A stretch of 64,000 bases of DNA from RI-153 sp963721725 (lineage in GTDB: Bacteria; Chloroflexota; Anaerolineae; Caldilineales; Caldilineaceae), in assembly GCA_963721725.1 (NCBI GenBank), contig CAVRLX010000010.1, positions 124,001 through 188,000 of the forward strand, in the 5' to 3' direction. Positions 46,129 through 55,002 of the stretch are shown one piece after another. The notes under the pieces are model-generated. The model was not told the DNA's origin. It made no database searches and saw only the letters and a list, made by a program, of their open reading frames with translations. A program made the translations under genes and the position numbers. Numbering within the stretch: position 1 is the stretch's first letter; each line of letters begins with the position of its first letter.

Positions 46129-46962
46129 ATGCTCCAAAAACTGACCCTCCAACAAAAAATTCTCTATTACACGCTGCTGGTGCTATTGGCGTTGTTGATC
46201 CTCTTCCCGATCTATTACATGATCTCGATTTCGCTCAAACTCCCCAGGGACATTTACCGGTCGCCCTCGCTTTTGCCCATCAACGCCACGCTGCAAAATT
46301 ATATTGACCTTTTTACCAAGCAAGATTTCGTGCGCAACATTCGCAACAGCTTTATTGTGGCCGGATCGGCAACGATTATTTCTGTCTTTATTAGCTGTCT
46401 GGCTGCCTATAGTCTTGTGCGTCTGAAATATCGCGCCCGTGATTGGATTGGCCGCCTGATTCTCTTTGCCTACCTCACCCCGTCGGCGCTGCTCTTTATT
46501 CCGCTGGCCGTGATCATCGCCCGACTGGGGCTGGGCAACAAGCTACACGGGCTGATCTTTGTCTATCTCACCTTTTCCGCCCCGCTCAGCACCTGGCTAA
46601 TGATGGGCTACTTCCGCGCCATCCCCGCCGATCTGGAAGAACAGGCCATGGTGGACGGCACAACGCGGCTAGGCGCGCTCTTCCGCATTGTGCTGCCGCT
46701 GGCAACGCCGGGGCTGATCGCCGTCAGCGTCTTCACCTTCACCGGCGCGTGGAACGAACTGCTGCTGGCGCTGATCTTCATCACCTCGCCCAGTCTGAGG
46801 ACAGTGCCGGTGTCGGTCAGCTATCTGATCACCGGCGACGTCTTTCGCTGGGGGCTGATCATGGCTGGCTCCGTCTCGGCAGCCGTGCCAGTGATGGTGC
46901 TCTATTACGTGTCGCAACGCTTTGTGGTACAGGGGCTGGCGGCAGGGGCTGTGAAGGGGTAG
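46129..46962 (+). CDS. Sugar ABC transporter permease (MalG/UgpE-like)
   Basis: A 277-residue permease with the N-terminal LILFPIYYMISISLKLPRDIY, the EAA loop LEEQAMVDGTTRLGALFRIVLP, and VFTFTGAWNELLLALIFI. This is the second permease of the CUT1 importer. It ends with QGLAAGAVKG, the usual C-terminal end of MalG-like proteins. Confidence 0.9.
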   Translation: MLQKLTLQQKILYYTLLVLLALLILFPIYYMISISLKLPRDIYRSPSLLPINATLQNYIDLFTKQDFVRNIRNSFIVAGSATIISVFISCLAAYSLVRLKYRARDWIGRLILFAYLTPSALLFIPLAVIIARLGLGNKLHGLIFVYLTFSAPLSTWLMMGYFRAIPADLEEQAMVDGTTRLGALFRIVLPLATPGLIAVSVFTFTGAWNELLLALIFITSPSLRTVPVSVSYLITGDVFRWGLIMAGSVSAAVPVMVLYYVSQRFVVQGLAAGAVKG

Positions 46963-46983
46963 GAATAGAAGCGATTGGAGATT

Positions 46984-47043
46984 GGCGATTGGAGATTGCA
47001 GAGACTTCTGAAATCCTCCAATCGCCTCATCTCTTCTTATTTT
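46984..47043 (+). terminator. Probable terminator of the sugar ABC operon
   Basis: GGCGATTGGAG and CTCCAATCGCC form an 11-bp stem with a 21-base loop, followed by a pyrimidine-rich stretch and ATTTTTT. The repeated GATTGGAGATTG words also look like the intergenic repeats near 42190. Confidence 0.6.
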
Positions 47044-47924
47044 TTCAGCGCATCGGACAGTGTTTTCACCATCTCATCCAATGATGGTTGGCCCGGATCT
47101 TCGGGATTGCGGTCGGCCAGAGAAGTTGCGCCGACGAAGCGATAAATATCAGCGGCCCCCTGAAGAATATTAGGCGTGAGGCCCACGGCTTCAAAGGTGC
47201 GGGCGATCTCCTCCATTTCGCCCACCCAGCGTCGCGCTTTGGGCGGCATGGTGGGCAGCCCCCGCTCCATGCGCGCCAGATTGTCCGCTTGGCTCCTCTC
47301 AAACTCTGCCCGCAGCGGCTCGGCCACACCCAACACTTCCGCGGCCACCATTAACTCTGTTGCCAGCGCACTCCAGCCTTTGGTCAGCGCCGCATAGCAC
47401 ATCTTCAGCGCCGAGGCATCGCCTACGCGCTCGCCAATCGGGATCACATACAGCCCGTGATCGTTGAGGTGGGCAAAATCCTCGGCGTGTGGCCCAGATG
47501 CGTAGAAGCGCGTGCTTTCGCGTGTACGTGGCGGCGGCCCGATAATCGAGGCATCCACAAAACGCCCGCCCGCAGCTTCGATGATAGCGGCTATGCGCGC
47601 CACCGTCTGAGGGGCGATGGCGTTACAGTCAGCATAAAGAATCGACTTCCCGATTTGCTGCATGGCTGCGGCCACGTGTTGCGCCGCCCGCTCGGCCTCG
47701 GCGGGAACCAGAATCGACAAAATCGCGTCGGCCTCGGCCACCACAGCCTCCACCGATCCCAAGTCTTCAATCCCAGCGGATCGGGCCAGCGCCGCAGTGC
47801 GTGCACTGCGATCTTGCAGGCTGGTGACCACACGCAGACCGCCCTCGCGCAGTGCTTGCCCTACTACATGGCCCATGTCCCCCGGGCTGATGATGCCAAT
47901 GGTGTATAAACTATTTTTCTTCAT
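47037..47924 (-). CDS. NAD(P)-dependent 6-phosphogluconate dehydrogenase-like oxidoreductase
   Basis: About 295 residues. The N-terminal Rossmann segment reads YTIGIISPGDMGHVVGQALREGG; then DAILSILVPAEAERAAQ, YADCNAIAPQTV, GGRFVDASIIGPPP, and a C-terminal helical domain with ALKMCYAALTKGWSALATEL resembling DUF1932 proteins of the beta-hydroxyacid dehydrogenase family. It probably oxidises or reduces a hydroxyacid or related carbonyl compound. The ATG at 47924 (GAGG upstream) overlaps the previous gene's end by 14 bases. Confidence 0.8.
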   Translation of the reverse strand: MKKNSLYTIGIISPGDMGHVVGQALREGGLRVVTSLQDRSARTAALARSAGIEDLGSVEAVVAEADAILSILVPAEAERAAQHVAAAMQQIGKSILYADCNAIAPQTVARIAAIIEAAGGRFVDASIIGPPPRTRESTRFYASGPHAEDFAHLNDHGLYVIPIGERVGDASALKMCYAALTKGWSALATELMVAAEVLGVAEPLRAEFERSQADNLARMERGLPTMPPKARRWVGEMEEIARTFEAVGLTPNILQGAADIYRFVGATSLADRNPEDPGQPSLDEMVKTLSDALKK

Positions 47925-48561
47925 CCCAATCCTCATCTTCCCAACTGGGATATTGTGCCGGTGCATCGCCCACAGATTCCACAAGGCGGGGATAGGTTTC
48001 GTCCGCCTTGCTCTCGCCGATGGCTTCTACACGCACCTTGAACTCGTGGGAATCACCATAGTCGAATAGATACATAAATTCCTGCTTCGGCTTCAACGCC
48101 AACGAATCTAGCGTGGTTTCGCGCACGTTACGCTCTTGCGGCTCATCCTCGAACATTTCAGGACTTTGTGCCATTTGCTCCAATTCTTTGATCATCTCGT
48201 GGAAAAAGGCTGCGGGCAATCCGGTCTCTTTGGTGAAATCGCGTACCATGGCATTGCGTTCCTTTTCGCTCATAGCGTTCCACTCTTCCAGGCTAAAGGC
48301 CGTCCCTTCTTCGGCCTCGTCTTCTTCATCATATTCCTCTTCATAATTTTCATAAAGCGCACCCTCGGGCAGCGTATACTCGGTTTCCGGATCCCACGCT
48401 TTGTTGCTCATGAAGAACGAATAAAGATGATCGTTGCCCCACGCATAGGCATTTTGAATGGCAAGGTGCAGATCTTCCAACGTCTGATCTGCGCGGAGTT
48501 CCAACTTGCGCCAAACGCGTCCCGTGCCGGGCAGTGATACATGGAAGGTGTAAGATTTCAT
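47911..48561 (-). CDS. Plasmid pRiA4b ORF-3-like protein
   Basis: A 216-residue protein: SLPGTGRVWRKLELRADQTLEDLHLAIQNAYAW at the start and PKQEFMYLFDYGDSHEFKVRVE near the end are the hallmark of the pRiA4b ORF-3/IS1096 TnpR-like family. An acidic Glu/Asp insert (YENYEEEYDEEDEAEEG) sits in the middle. Despite the database name there is no transposase next to it. The function is unknown. Confidence 0.8.
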   Translation of the reverse strand: MKSYTFHVSLPGTGRVWRKLELRADQTLEDLHLAIQNAYAWGNDHLYSFFMSNKAWDPETEYTLPEGALYENYEEEYDEEDEAEEGTAFSLEEWNAMSEKERNAMVRDFTKETGLPAAFFHEMIKELEQMAQSPEMFEDEPQERNVRETTLDSLALKPKQEFMYLFDYGDSHEFKVRVEAIGESKADETYPRLVESVGDAPAQYPSWEDEDWDEEK

Positions 48562-48734
48562 AGTTGTTACTCCTTGACTTCTTGAATAATTTGAATGACT
48601 TTGGGCTGCTCAAAAACATTGGACACGTCATCGATTTTATGAACGTGGGCATTGACGGCCTCCTGTGCACCGGCATCTTCAACGTGGCCGACATGGCGTT
48701 AAGATGATGATACGTGATTGGGTTGACTGTCAAT

Positions 48735-48776
48735 AAACCGTCCAGCCGAGAACTACTCCTCGACTGGACGGTTTTT
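48735..48776. terminator. Terminator-like hairpin beside an Rhs fragment
   Basis: AAACCGTCCAGCCGAG pairs with CTCGACTGGACGGTTT across an 8-base loop, followed by TT. A similar hairpin lies beside the second Rhs fragment at 49628. Confidence 0.75.
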
Positions 48777-48784
48777 GCTTGGGA

Positions 48785-48840
48785 TCCCCCGCATCGGGCA
48801 TAAGCGTATCCGGCGAAAGGAACGCGCCCAGCGTGGGGTC
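48785..48840 (-). pseudogene. Rhs core-tip junction fragment A
   Basis: On the minus strand it reads PTLGAFLSPDTLMPDAG, the end of the Rhs-repeat core region. Nothing else of an Rhs protein is attached. The same block recurs at 49672 and 51065. Confidence 0.7.
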
Positions 48841-48933
48841 GTTGCCCGTTCATGCGAGCACTTTCTGGGCTGGCTGAATCATGATAGAATACGGTCAACC
48901 GATTCACCAAGAAAGTCAAAAAGCTGGTTTGGT

Positions 48934-49395
48934 ATGCAGCGAGTCTATTTGGATACGAGCGTCTACAATCGTCCATTTGATGACCAAAGTCAGCCACGAA
49001 TCTGGCTGGAAGCGCTCGCCTGTTCGCTCCTCTTGCAAATGATAGAGGAAGAACGCATATTGTTGATTACCTCCTCGGTGGTCAGCTATGAAAATAGCCG
49101 CAGTCCGTTCCCAGAGCGACAATTCTGGGTCAACCAGATTCTGGCGATGGCGACGATGCATCAACAGGTAACAGAGTCGATTCGTCAACGTGCCAGACGA
49201 TTAGAAGGCCACGGGATAAAGGCTGTAGATGCGCTGCATCTGGCCTGTGCGGAGTCGGCGAATGCCGATTTCTTTGTCACTTGTGATGACCGTTTGCTGC
49301 GGCGTTATCGAAGTCTAGACACGCCCTTGGTAAGCATCTATGAACCGACTGAATTTGTGCGTATGCTTGAAATAGAAGGCGAGGAGGAAGCGTGA
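48934..49395 (+). CDS. PIN-domain protein (VapC-like)
   Basis: A 153-residue protein with PIN-domain acidic residues at D7 (VYLDTSVYNRPF), E53 (SYEN), D99 (KAVDALHLACAE) and D118 (VTCDDRLL). These form the Mg2+ nuclease site of VapC-type toxins. The ATG at 48934 starts the domain directly; the frame is open upstream without family similarity. The 3' end overlaps the next gene by four bases (GTGA), so it is translationally coupled to a small partner. Confidence 0.8.
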   Translation: MQRVYLDTSVYNRPFDDQSQPRIWLEALACSLLLQMIEEERILLITSSVVSYENSRSPFPERQFWVNQILAMATMHQQVTESIRQRARRLEGHGIKAVDALHLACAESANADFFVTCDDRLLRRYRSLDTPLVSIYEPTEFVRMLEIEGEEEA

Positions 49396-49610
49396 GCATC
49401 CGTGTGCACACAGATAGTGAGATTATGCAAGAGGCGGTGCAAGTGTTACAGGCCCACATGTCTCCCTCGAAATTTGCCCGATTTTGGGCAGCCTGGCAAC
49501 GTGGACAGGGCGACTTTTTGACATGGCGAGATGAAACCTTCGCCCACACCACCGTCGACCAACTCTATCAGGAGATTGTCGCCTATCAGGAGATATCTGA
49601 CGCACAGTAA
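49392..49610 (+). CDS. Small protein coupled to the PIN gene, possible antitoxin
   Basis: A 72-residue protein starting at GTG: IRVHTDSEIMQEAVQVLQAHMSPSKFARFWAAWQRGQGDFLTWRDE. It is helical and not recognisable as a classic VapB (no ribbon-helix-helix or AbrB pattern is obvious). Its position after the PIN gene with a four-base overlap suggests a partner, though antitoxins usually come first. A terminator follows. Confidence 0.6.
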   Translation: MSIRVHTDSEIMQEAVQVLQAHMSPSKFARFWAAWQRGQGDFLTWRDETFAHTTVDQLYQEIVAYQEISDAQ

Positions 49611-49627
49611 TCTCCCGCTACTCGACT

Positions 49628-49665
49628 GCGCCCAGCCAGGAACTTGTCCCTGGCTGGGCGCTTTT
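49628..49665 (+). terminator. Terminator of the PIN gene pair
   Basis: GCGCCCAGCCAGG and CCTGGCTGGGCGC form a perfect 13-bp stem with an 8-base loop and a T4 tail. Confidence 0.85.
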
Positions 49666-49671
49666 GTTGCC

Positions 49672-49970
49672 CCGCATCGGGTACGAGCGTATCTGGCTGG
49701 ATCGATTGGTTAAGATAAGGGTCAGTAATAGCGAGCGTTGAAATATAGCAGCCCCGTGCCGTCGCTCTTTTGACCGGTAAACGTGCGGTCGGTGGGCAGG
49801 TTAGCGGTACTGCCAGCGCGCACCGTGCCGTAGGCTGTACTTCACCTCGCCGCCGATGACATTGCCACTGCTGTTGGTGGCAACGCTGTTGCTGCTCAGG
49901 TGGTCCGTGTGCAGATAGCTGAGCGTGCTGACCTTGCGCGTGGCAACTGTCATGCTGTTGAAGCTGTAGG
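49672..49970 (-). pseudogene. Rhs core fragment B
   Basis: With two single-base slips (near 49710 and 49845), the minus strand encodes YLHTDHLSSNSVATNSSGNV, PTDRTFTGQKSDGTGLLYFN, ARYYDPYLNQSIQPDTLVPD and AG. This is the RHS repeat-associated core. It is cut off at both ends: the N-terminal YD repeats are missing, and the sequence passes into the hairpin at 49628. Confidence 0.8.
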
Positions 49971-50061
49971 TGAGAGAATGGAAACTTTCATTCTCTCACC
50001 TTTGCCTATATTAGGTGCTCATTCCAAGCCTTATTACCTCAAGCGACAAACGACCCATAAG

Positions 50062-50367
50062 TTAATATATTACAGATAAAATGCCCAATATGAATATCAC
50101 CCCTACCACAATAGCCACTAAACCTGTAAGACGCATGAGTAACAACTGATATTTGTATTTTTGCCTATACCTTTCTGGCTCATTGTAGAGCCAATTTAGA
50201 GCTTCTTTTGTTTGCGGGCGGACATTCTCTCCAAACAGTCTAGGCAAGATAAACTTTGGCCATAGAAATGTTAATTTGGTTGCCTGAAGAGGAAACAAAA
50301 GCGCAAATACTCCAAATACAACAGAGCCGATTCCGATGATAAAGCCTACTACTGGATTCTCGTTCAT
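50062..50367 (-). CDS. Two-helix membrane protein overlapping the Rhs tip, possible immunity protein
   Basis: A 101-residue protein with two membrane segments (PVVGFIIGIGSVVFGVFALLFP and LLMRLTGLVAIVVGVIFILGIL) separated by a charged loop. Its ATG overlaps the Rhs C-terminal frame stop by four bases (ATGA), the arrangement seen for immunity genes after polymorphic toxins. It has no recognised family. The immunity role is inferred from position alone. Confidence 0.55.
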   Translation of the reverse strand: MNENPVVGFIIGIGSVVFGVFALLFPLQATKLTFLWPKFILPRLFGENVRPQTKEALNWLYNEPERYRQKYKYQLLLMRLTGLVAIVVGVIFILGILSVIY

Positions 50368-51127
50368 CTTATCTTTCTGAAGCTATGTAGAATATCGGAT
50401 AACGGAAAGCTCATAAAGAAAACATCCCGTTCTACAGTAGCATGCAGTTCACTAGGGAAAGGTCCCTGTAAGGCTGCACCGCCTGATGCTGTAACGCCAA
50501 AGTAGTTATTCCCTTCGGAATCAGAAAAGAAGACGCCTTCAGCCCCTACTGATGCGACCTCCCCAATCTGTCCGCCAAATTGCACTGCTGGTCCTTCCAA
50601 TAAACTAACATGAGGCGCAGTTGTGACCGTAACCGCTGGACCGATACTATTTGCACCGACTGCTGTATAACCACCTCCACCTGCTGTAACATGAATTGCC
50701 ATGTTACCATTTCGGTCAAAAGATACCCCTACTCCACCACGAACGCATAGAAGGACAAATGCTGCGCCCCCCCCAACCGATAGTGAGTGTGCCTCGTTTG
50801 AAAGGAGCATTTGGTACGTCGTCATCATTCTGAGAGTTCACTGAGTTAAGATGAGAATCCAGTGCATTGTACAATTCAATCAGATTCTCAGTGCTCCATT
50901 GTTCAGTATCAGCTCTCGACCATTCAAATTCTCGTGCAATCTTCTGTGCCCAGTAGAAACACTCATAATCTTCATCGCCGATCGTTTGGGCACAATGCCC
51001 ACTGGGGTCAGTGTACCTGAGCGGGTTGCCGCGCACGAACATGAAGCGGTTGTAGTCATAGAGCACCCCCGCATCGGGCACGAGGGTATCCGGTGAAAGG
51101 AAGGTACCTAGCGTGGGGTACGTAGTA
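50364..51127 (-). pseudogene. Rhs C-terminal fragment C: core junction plus variable tip (frameshift in poly-C)
   Basis: On the minus strand: YPTLGTFLSPDTLVPDAG, then YDYNRFMFVRGNPLRYTDPS and GHC, the classic Rhs junction, then a variable tip. The tip starts ETIGDEDYECF-like and, after a slip in C8 at 50767-50774, continues as a Gly/Val-rich region (GNMAIHVTAGGGGYTAVGAN, GPAVTVTTAPHVSLLEGPAV) to the stop at 50364. The rest of the Rhs protein is absent upstream. No known toxin motif is seen in the tip, so its activity is unknown. Confidence 0.7.
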
Positions 51128-51314
51128 GCGACAGAATATAGATTTGGAATGCAGTCCAAAACAATGGAGAAGAAAGCCAGAAAACAGGGAGCTTTCCTGA
51201 AGTCGGCTGGCAGCGCAGAGTGAGAGGATGAATGCCGACAAACCCATTTGAAACCGACTGTGATTATATGAACAAGCAAACCGAGTTTTCAAGAATGAAT
51301 TAAAAAAAGAAGAG

Positions 51315-52227
51315 TCACCCCAACCATAACAAATGCACGCCGATAAACCCAATAAACCCCAGCGACGTCAGCATATAAATGCGCATCACCCGGCGAAAGT
51401 TGGCAATGATCTGGCTGGCATCGTAGGTGAGCGACCAATGGATAATGACTGCCAGCAAGCCCCCATAAAAAATCGACACTAGCAGCGCGTTGAGCGGACC
51501 AAGCCGCAGCCAGATCACGAAGATCAGTGCCAGCGCGCCTAGGCTCATCACCGCCAGCGCATAGAGAAACGATCCGCGTGGACCGGCCCAGGCGGCGAAC
51601 GTGCGATCCCCGCGCGCCAGATCTTCTTCCACTTGATAGATCTGCGTGAGCGGATAGAAGCCCACGGTAATCGCCGATGCCGCTACCATCCCCAGCCAAG
51701 AGAGAGCATCCACTGCCAGCAGATCGGCGTTGGCAGCCGTCCACCCGCCCAGCGAGGCGAGAATGCCCTGGCCGATGCCCACGGTTGCCAGCCCGCCCAG
51801 CGGGTGCGCCTTCCAGCGTGTGCGTGGGTGTGAATAGGCCAAGCCCATGCCGAAAATCAGGAGGTAGATCGCCAAAAAGGGCAGATTCACCCAAGCCGCC
51901 AACAGCAGCGCCAATGCCCTGGAGAATCAGCGAAAAGGGCAACAAGGCCGCCACCACAGGCGGCGGTTTTTCCAATCCGCCCACGGGGCCTTCGTCCCGA
52001 TCATAGTATGAATTAAAGGCCGTGGTGCCGCCATAAAGGCAGAGATGAAACGCCACAAAGGCCACCCAAAATTTCAGATCCGGGTAGCCACCGGCCAAAA
52101 AATAGCCCCAAAGGAAGATAGGCGCAAGCAGAATCTGAAAGTTGAGCCGCAGGTGAATGAGCAGCGTGCGGGCGATCTCAAGGCGACTGGGGTTTTTGGC
52201 CGCGCCCGAAGAGTGCGAAGTTGCCAA
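51315..52227 (-). CDS. UbiA-family prenyltransferase (one frameshift)
   Basis: The first part carries the first aspartate-rich motif (TTAFNSYYDRDEGPVGGLEKPP, about residues 64-85) within hydrophobic helices; near 51920 the frame slips, and the rest (YLLIFGMGLAYSHPRTRWKA, LTQIYQVEEDLARGDRTFAA) continues in the next. The second motif, YQVEEDLARGD, resembles the DxxxD of UbiA enzymes. It is a membrane enzyme that would attach an isoprenoid to an aromatic or polyketide ring. The N-terminus overlaps the methyltransferase gene by 50 bases, so the start is uncertain. Confidence 0.8.
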
Positions 52228-52849
52228 GCGCCACCTCCGTGTGAACTGATTGAAAGCCAGCCTGCCGCAACAGTGCCGCCAACTCGCCGCGATGGAAACG
52301 TCGATGCAGACGGCTATAGACGCGCCACATGATAATGGACAGAATAAAGGGCAGCGACGGCTGTTGCCATAACCACCCCCAGACAGGGGCCACTGCCTGT
52401 GGCTCCAGAAAGGCCACGCGCCCGCCCGGTCGCAGAACCCGGTGAACCTCTGCTAATGCCTGCACAACATCGGGCAGCAGATATAAAAAGCTATGCCCCG
52501 TGACAGCATCCACGCTGGCATCGGCCAGAGGCAGCCGAAAGACATCGGCCTGGAGCGGGGCAAGGCGCGCCCCGCCATGAGCGCGGCGCTTTTGTTGCGC
52601 CATCAACAACATGGGCAGCGAGAGGTCCAGCGCGATGATGTGGGCGCTGGGGAAACGCAGGGCCAGCGCCAATGCCGAATTGCCTGGCCCCGCCCCCAGA
52701 TCCACAATCACGGCGGGCAACGCATGTGCGGGGAGATCATCCAACAGGCGCGCAGAATTTGCCAACCAGATGGGGTTGTCTGTCACCCAGCGATAGAGGT
52801 GGGCAAATGGCCCAAAGGCTACGTCAGTTGGAAATTGCATCTGCATCAC
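52178..52849 (-). CDS. Class I SAM-dependent methyltransferase
   Basis: A 223-residue protein with motif I VIVDLGAGPGNSALALALRF, an acidic strand-2 end (IIALDLSLPML), LQADVFRLPLADASVDAVTG and VHRVLRPGGRVAFLEP. It resembles UbiE/Coq5-like small-molecule methyltransferases. It lies between a UbiA prenyltransferase gene and a divergent type III polyketide synthase, so an O- or C-methylation of the polyketide is likely. Confidence 0.88.
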   Translation of the reverse strand: MMQMQFPTDVAFGPFAHLYRWVTDNPIWLANSARLLDDLPAHALPAVIVDLGAGPGNSALALALRFPSAHIIALDLSLPMLLMAQQKRRAHGGARLAPLQADVFRLPLADASVDAVTGHSFLYLLPDVVQALAEVHRVLRPGGRVAFLEPQAVAPVWGWLWQQPSLPFILSIIMWRVYSRLHRRFHRGELAALLRQAGFQSVHTEVALGNFALFGRGQKPQSP

Positions 52850-52915
52850 AGTGTAAAAGAGGGGCGTGTGTTAGGGTTGCAACAGTGCATACAGTTGAAC
52901 AAAGGAGTCATCCTC

Positions 52916-54079
52916 ATGCAGTCATCATCACCGGCGATTCTCGCGCTGGGCACAGCGGTCCCGCCCTACAAAGCCAGTCAAGAAAGCATTTTTGAATGGG
53001 TGGCGGCCTCTTTTGCCAAAGAGCCGGTGCTGGTGCGCTGGTTGCGGTCGCTCTATGCCTATTCGGGCATTGCCCACCGCCACACCTGTATTGAAGATTT
53101 TCTGGGACCGGTGGAAAGCTCACGATTCGCGCCAGGACAGCCGTTGAGCGGCGTCGCCACCACGCGCGAACGTATGGCGCTCTATGAGCAAGAATCTGTA
53201 CCGCTGGCGCTGTATGCCGTGGAAGAGACTGTGGCCGAGCTTGCTGGGGAACGCACTCGCCGTGCCGTGCTCGATTCCATCACCCATTTGGTCACAATTA
53301 GCTGCACCGGCTTTTTTGCCCCTGGGCTGGATCTAGCATTGGTGCGTGCATTGGGGCTGCCCAGCACTATCGGGCGCACGATGATCGGCTTTATGGGCTG
53401 CTCGGCCATGTTCAACGGGCTGCGCACCGCCCATCAGATTGTGCGCGGCGATCCGTCGGCGCGTGTGCTGGTAGTCTCGGTGGAGCTTTGCTCGCTGCAC
53501 ATTCAGCCTGGCACCCGTCGCGAAAATCTGATTTCGGCCTCACTCTTTGCCGATGGGGCGTCAGCCTGTATTGTGGGCATGCCCGCCGAAAATGCGCCGG
53601 CGTTGTTTAGCCTTGATCATCTGCACACCCAGGTGAAACCCGACACCGACGACGAAATGGTCTGGCAGATCGGCGATTATGGTTTTGAGTTGAAGCTGTC
53701 GCCGCGCATCCCCAAACATTTGGGCGAAGTTGCGCCGCAGATCATTGCTTCGCTTTTTCCCGAAAACGCGCCGCAGTTTTGCGCTATTCACCCCGGGGGA
53801 CCGGCCATTCTCGATGAACTTGCCGAGATGCTTACGCTTGATTCAGCGATGATGGCAGCCAGCCGGGCGGTGCTGCGCGAGTATGGGAATCTCTCGTCCG
53901 CCACCATCCTCTTTGTGCTAGACCGCATTCGCCGTTCGCTGCACACACCACAGACTGGCGTCGCTATGGCCTTTGGCCCTGGCCTCACCGTCGAGATGAT
54001 CCGCATGACCGGCTATCCGCGCCCCCACTTTCAGAATGGCACAGTACCAGAATTCCACACACAAGCGTTGCCAGTTTGA
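52916..54079 (+). CDS. Type III polyketide synthase (chalcone/stilbene synthase-like)
   Basis: A 388-residue homodimeric-type condensing enzyme. The catalytic triad is present: C130 (VTISCTGFFAPGLD), H292 (FCAIHPGGPAIL) and N325 (REYGNLSSATILFVL). The C-terminal GVAMAFGPGLTVEM matches the family GFGPG loop. It extends an acyl-CoA starter with malonyl units to form resorcinols, pyrones or phloroglucinols; the product cannot be read from sequence. AAAGGAG lies eight bases before the ATG. It is divergent from the methyltransferase, sharing a 66-base spacer. Confidence 0.92.
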   Translation: MQSSSPAILALGTAVPPYKASQESIFEWVAASFAKEPVLVRWLRSLYAYSGIAHRHTCIEDFLGPVESSRFAPGQPLSGVATTRERMALYEQESVPLALYAVEETVAELAGERTRRAVLDSITHLVTISCTGFFAPGLDLALVRALGLPSTIGRTMIGFMGCSAMFNGLRTAHQIVRGDPSARVLVVSVELCSLHIQPGTRRENLISASLFADGASACIVGMPAENAPALFSLDHLHTQVKPDTDDEMVWQIGDYGFELKLSPRIPKHLGEVAPQIIASLFPENAPQFCAIHPGGPAILDELAEMLTLDSAMMAASRAVLREYGNLSSATILFVLDRIRRSLHTPQTGVAMAFGPGLTVEMIRMTGYPRPHFQNGTVPEFHTQALPV

Positions 54080-54147
54080 CAACCCACGGGAACAGGGTAA
54101 GCTGAAAGCACTATCCCAATTTTCGTCATCCATAGGAGAAAATCAGA

Positions 54148-54993
54148 GTGAAACTTGCCTGTTTTCAGAGCAACAAAGGGCTGCGCGGAATGCCCTATGC
54201 GCAGTTTGTGGAGGCCGCACGCGGCGTAGGCTACACGGCCATTGATGTGCCGCTGAATGTTGATGGCGCCGCCGAACTTTGCCGTGCGCAAGGGCTGGAG
54301 GTCGCCGCCGCCGGTCCGATCGTCCCCGCCGATCTCAGCGCCGATAGCACGCGCCAAGAGGAGATTGTCAAGGCTGTCAACACAGCCGTGGATACGATGG
54401 CCGCGCAGCAGATCCCCACGCTGGTGATCCTGATTGGCCGTGATCCTAGCCGCAGCGGTGATGACAACATGGGCTTTTACAAAGATGTCTTTACGCCGAT
54501 TGCCGCCCACGCCGAGGGCAAAGGTGTACGTCTGGCTTTTGAAAACTGGCCGCGCAACGGAACCATGCTCGCCATTACTCCAGAACTGTGGGACGGCATG
54601 TTCAACGCTGTGCCATCGGACGCCATTGGCCTCTGCTACGATCCGTCGCATCTGCTCTGGATGGGCATCGACTACATCCAGCCCATTTGGGATTTCCAAG
54701 ATCGCATCTATCACACCCACGCCAAAGACACCGAAATTCTACCGGTTGGGCGCAACTATTACGGCATGTATGGGCGACAATTAGAAGAAACCGAAAGCCG
54801 CAATTGGTGGCGCTATCGCTTGCCCGGCTACGGTGCGGTGGATTGGACCCGCTACCTGGACACGCTCTATCAGATCGGCTATAACGGCATTCTCAGTGTG
54901 GAGCATGAAGATCCTGTGTGGGAAGAGACCCCAGAGTTGGCTGTGCGCGGGTTGCAGCTTTCGCAGCAGTTTTTGCAGCCGTTTTTGGCGTAG
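54148..54993 (+). CDS. Sugar-phosphate isomerase/epimerase-like TIM-barrel protein
   Basis: A 281-residue protein of the AP-endonuclease-2/xylose isomerase-like family. KLACFQSNKGLRGMPYAQFVEAA starts the barrel; AFENWPRNGTMLAITPELWD, LCYDPSHLLWMGIDYIQP, RIYHTHAKDTEIL and GILSVEHEDPVW carry the metal-binding Glu/Asp/His residues. A GTG start at 54148 is supported by AGGAGA nine bases upstream. It probably acts on a sugar or inositol derivative; sugar specificity is unknown. Confidence 0.85.
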   Translation: MKLACFQSNKGLRGMPYAQFVEAARGVGYTAIDVPLNVDGAAELCRAQGLEVAAAGPIVPADLSADSTRQEEIVKAVNTAVDTMAAQQIPTLVILIGRDPSRSGDDNMGFYKDVFTPIAAHAEGKGVRLAFENWPRNGTMLAITPELWDGMFNAVPSDAIGLCYDPSHLLWMGIDYIQPIWDFQDRIYHTHAKDTEILPVGRNYYGMYGRQLEETESRNWWRYRLPGYGAVDWTRYLDTLYQIGYNGILSVEHEDPVWEETPELAVRGLQLSQQFLQPFLA

Positions 54994-55002
54994 CTAAATT
55001 TC

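Larger units (their letters stand above)
48562..48933. other. Intergenic region with a strong hairpin and an Rhs junction fragment
   Basis: It contains a terminator-like hairpin at 48735-48776, an Rhs core-tip junction fragment at 48785-48840, and a TGATAGAAT extended -10 element at 48882-48890 reading toward the PIN gene. Confidence 0.55.

Noticed and set aside
47911..48561. Insertion sequence (IS1096-type) from the TnpR-like name
   Set aside because: There is no transposase and no terminal inverted repeats; the name reflects the domain family only.
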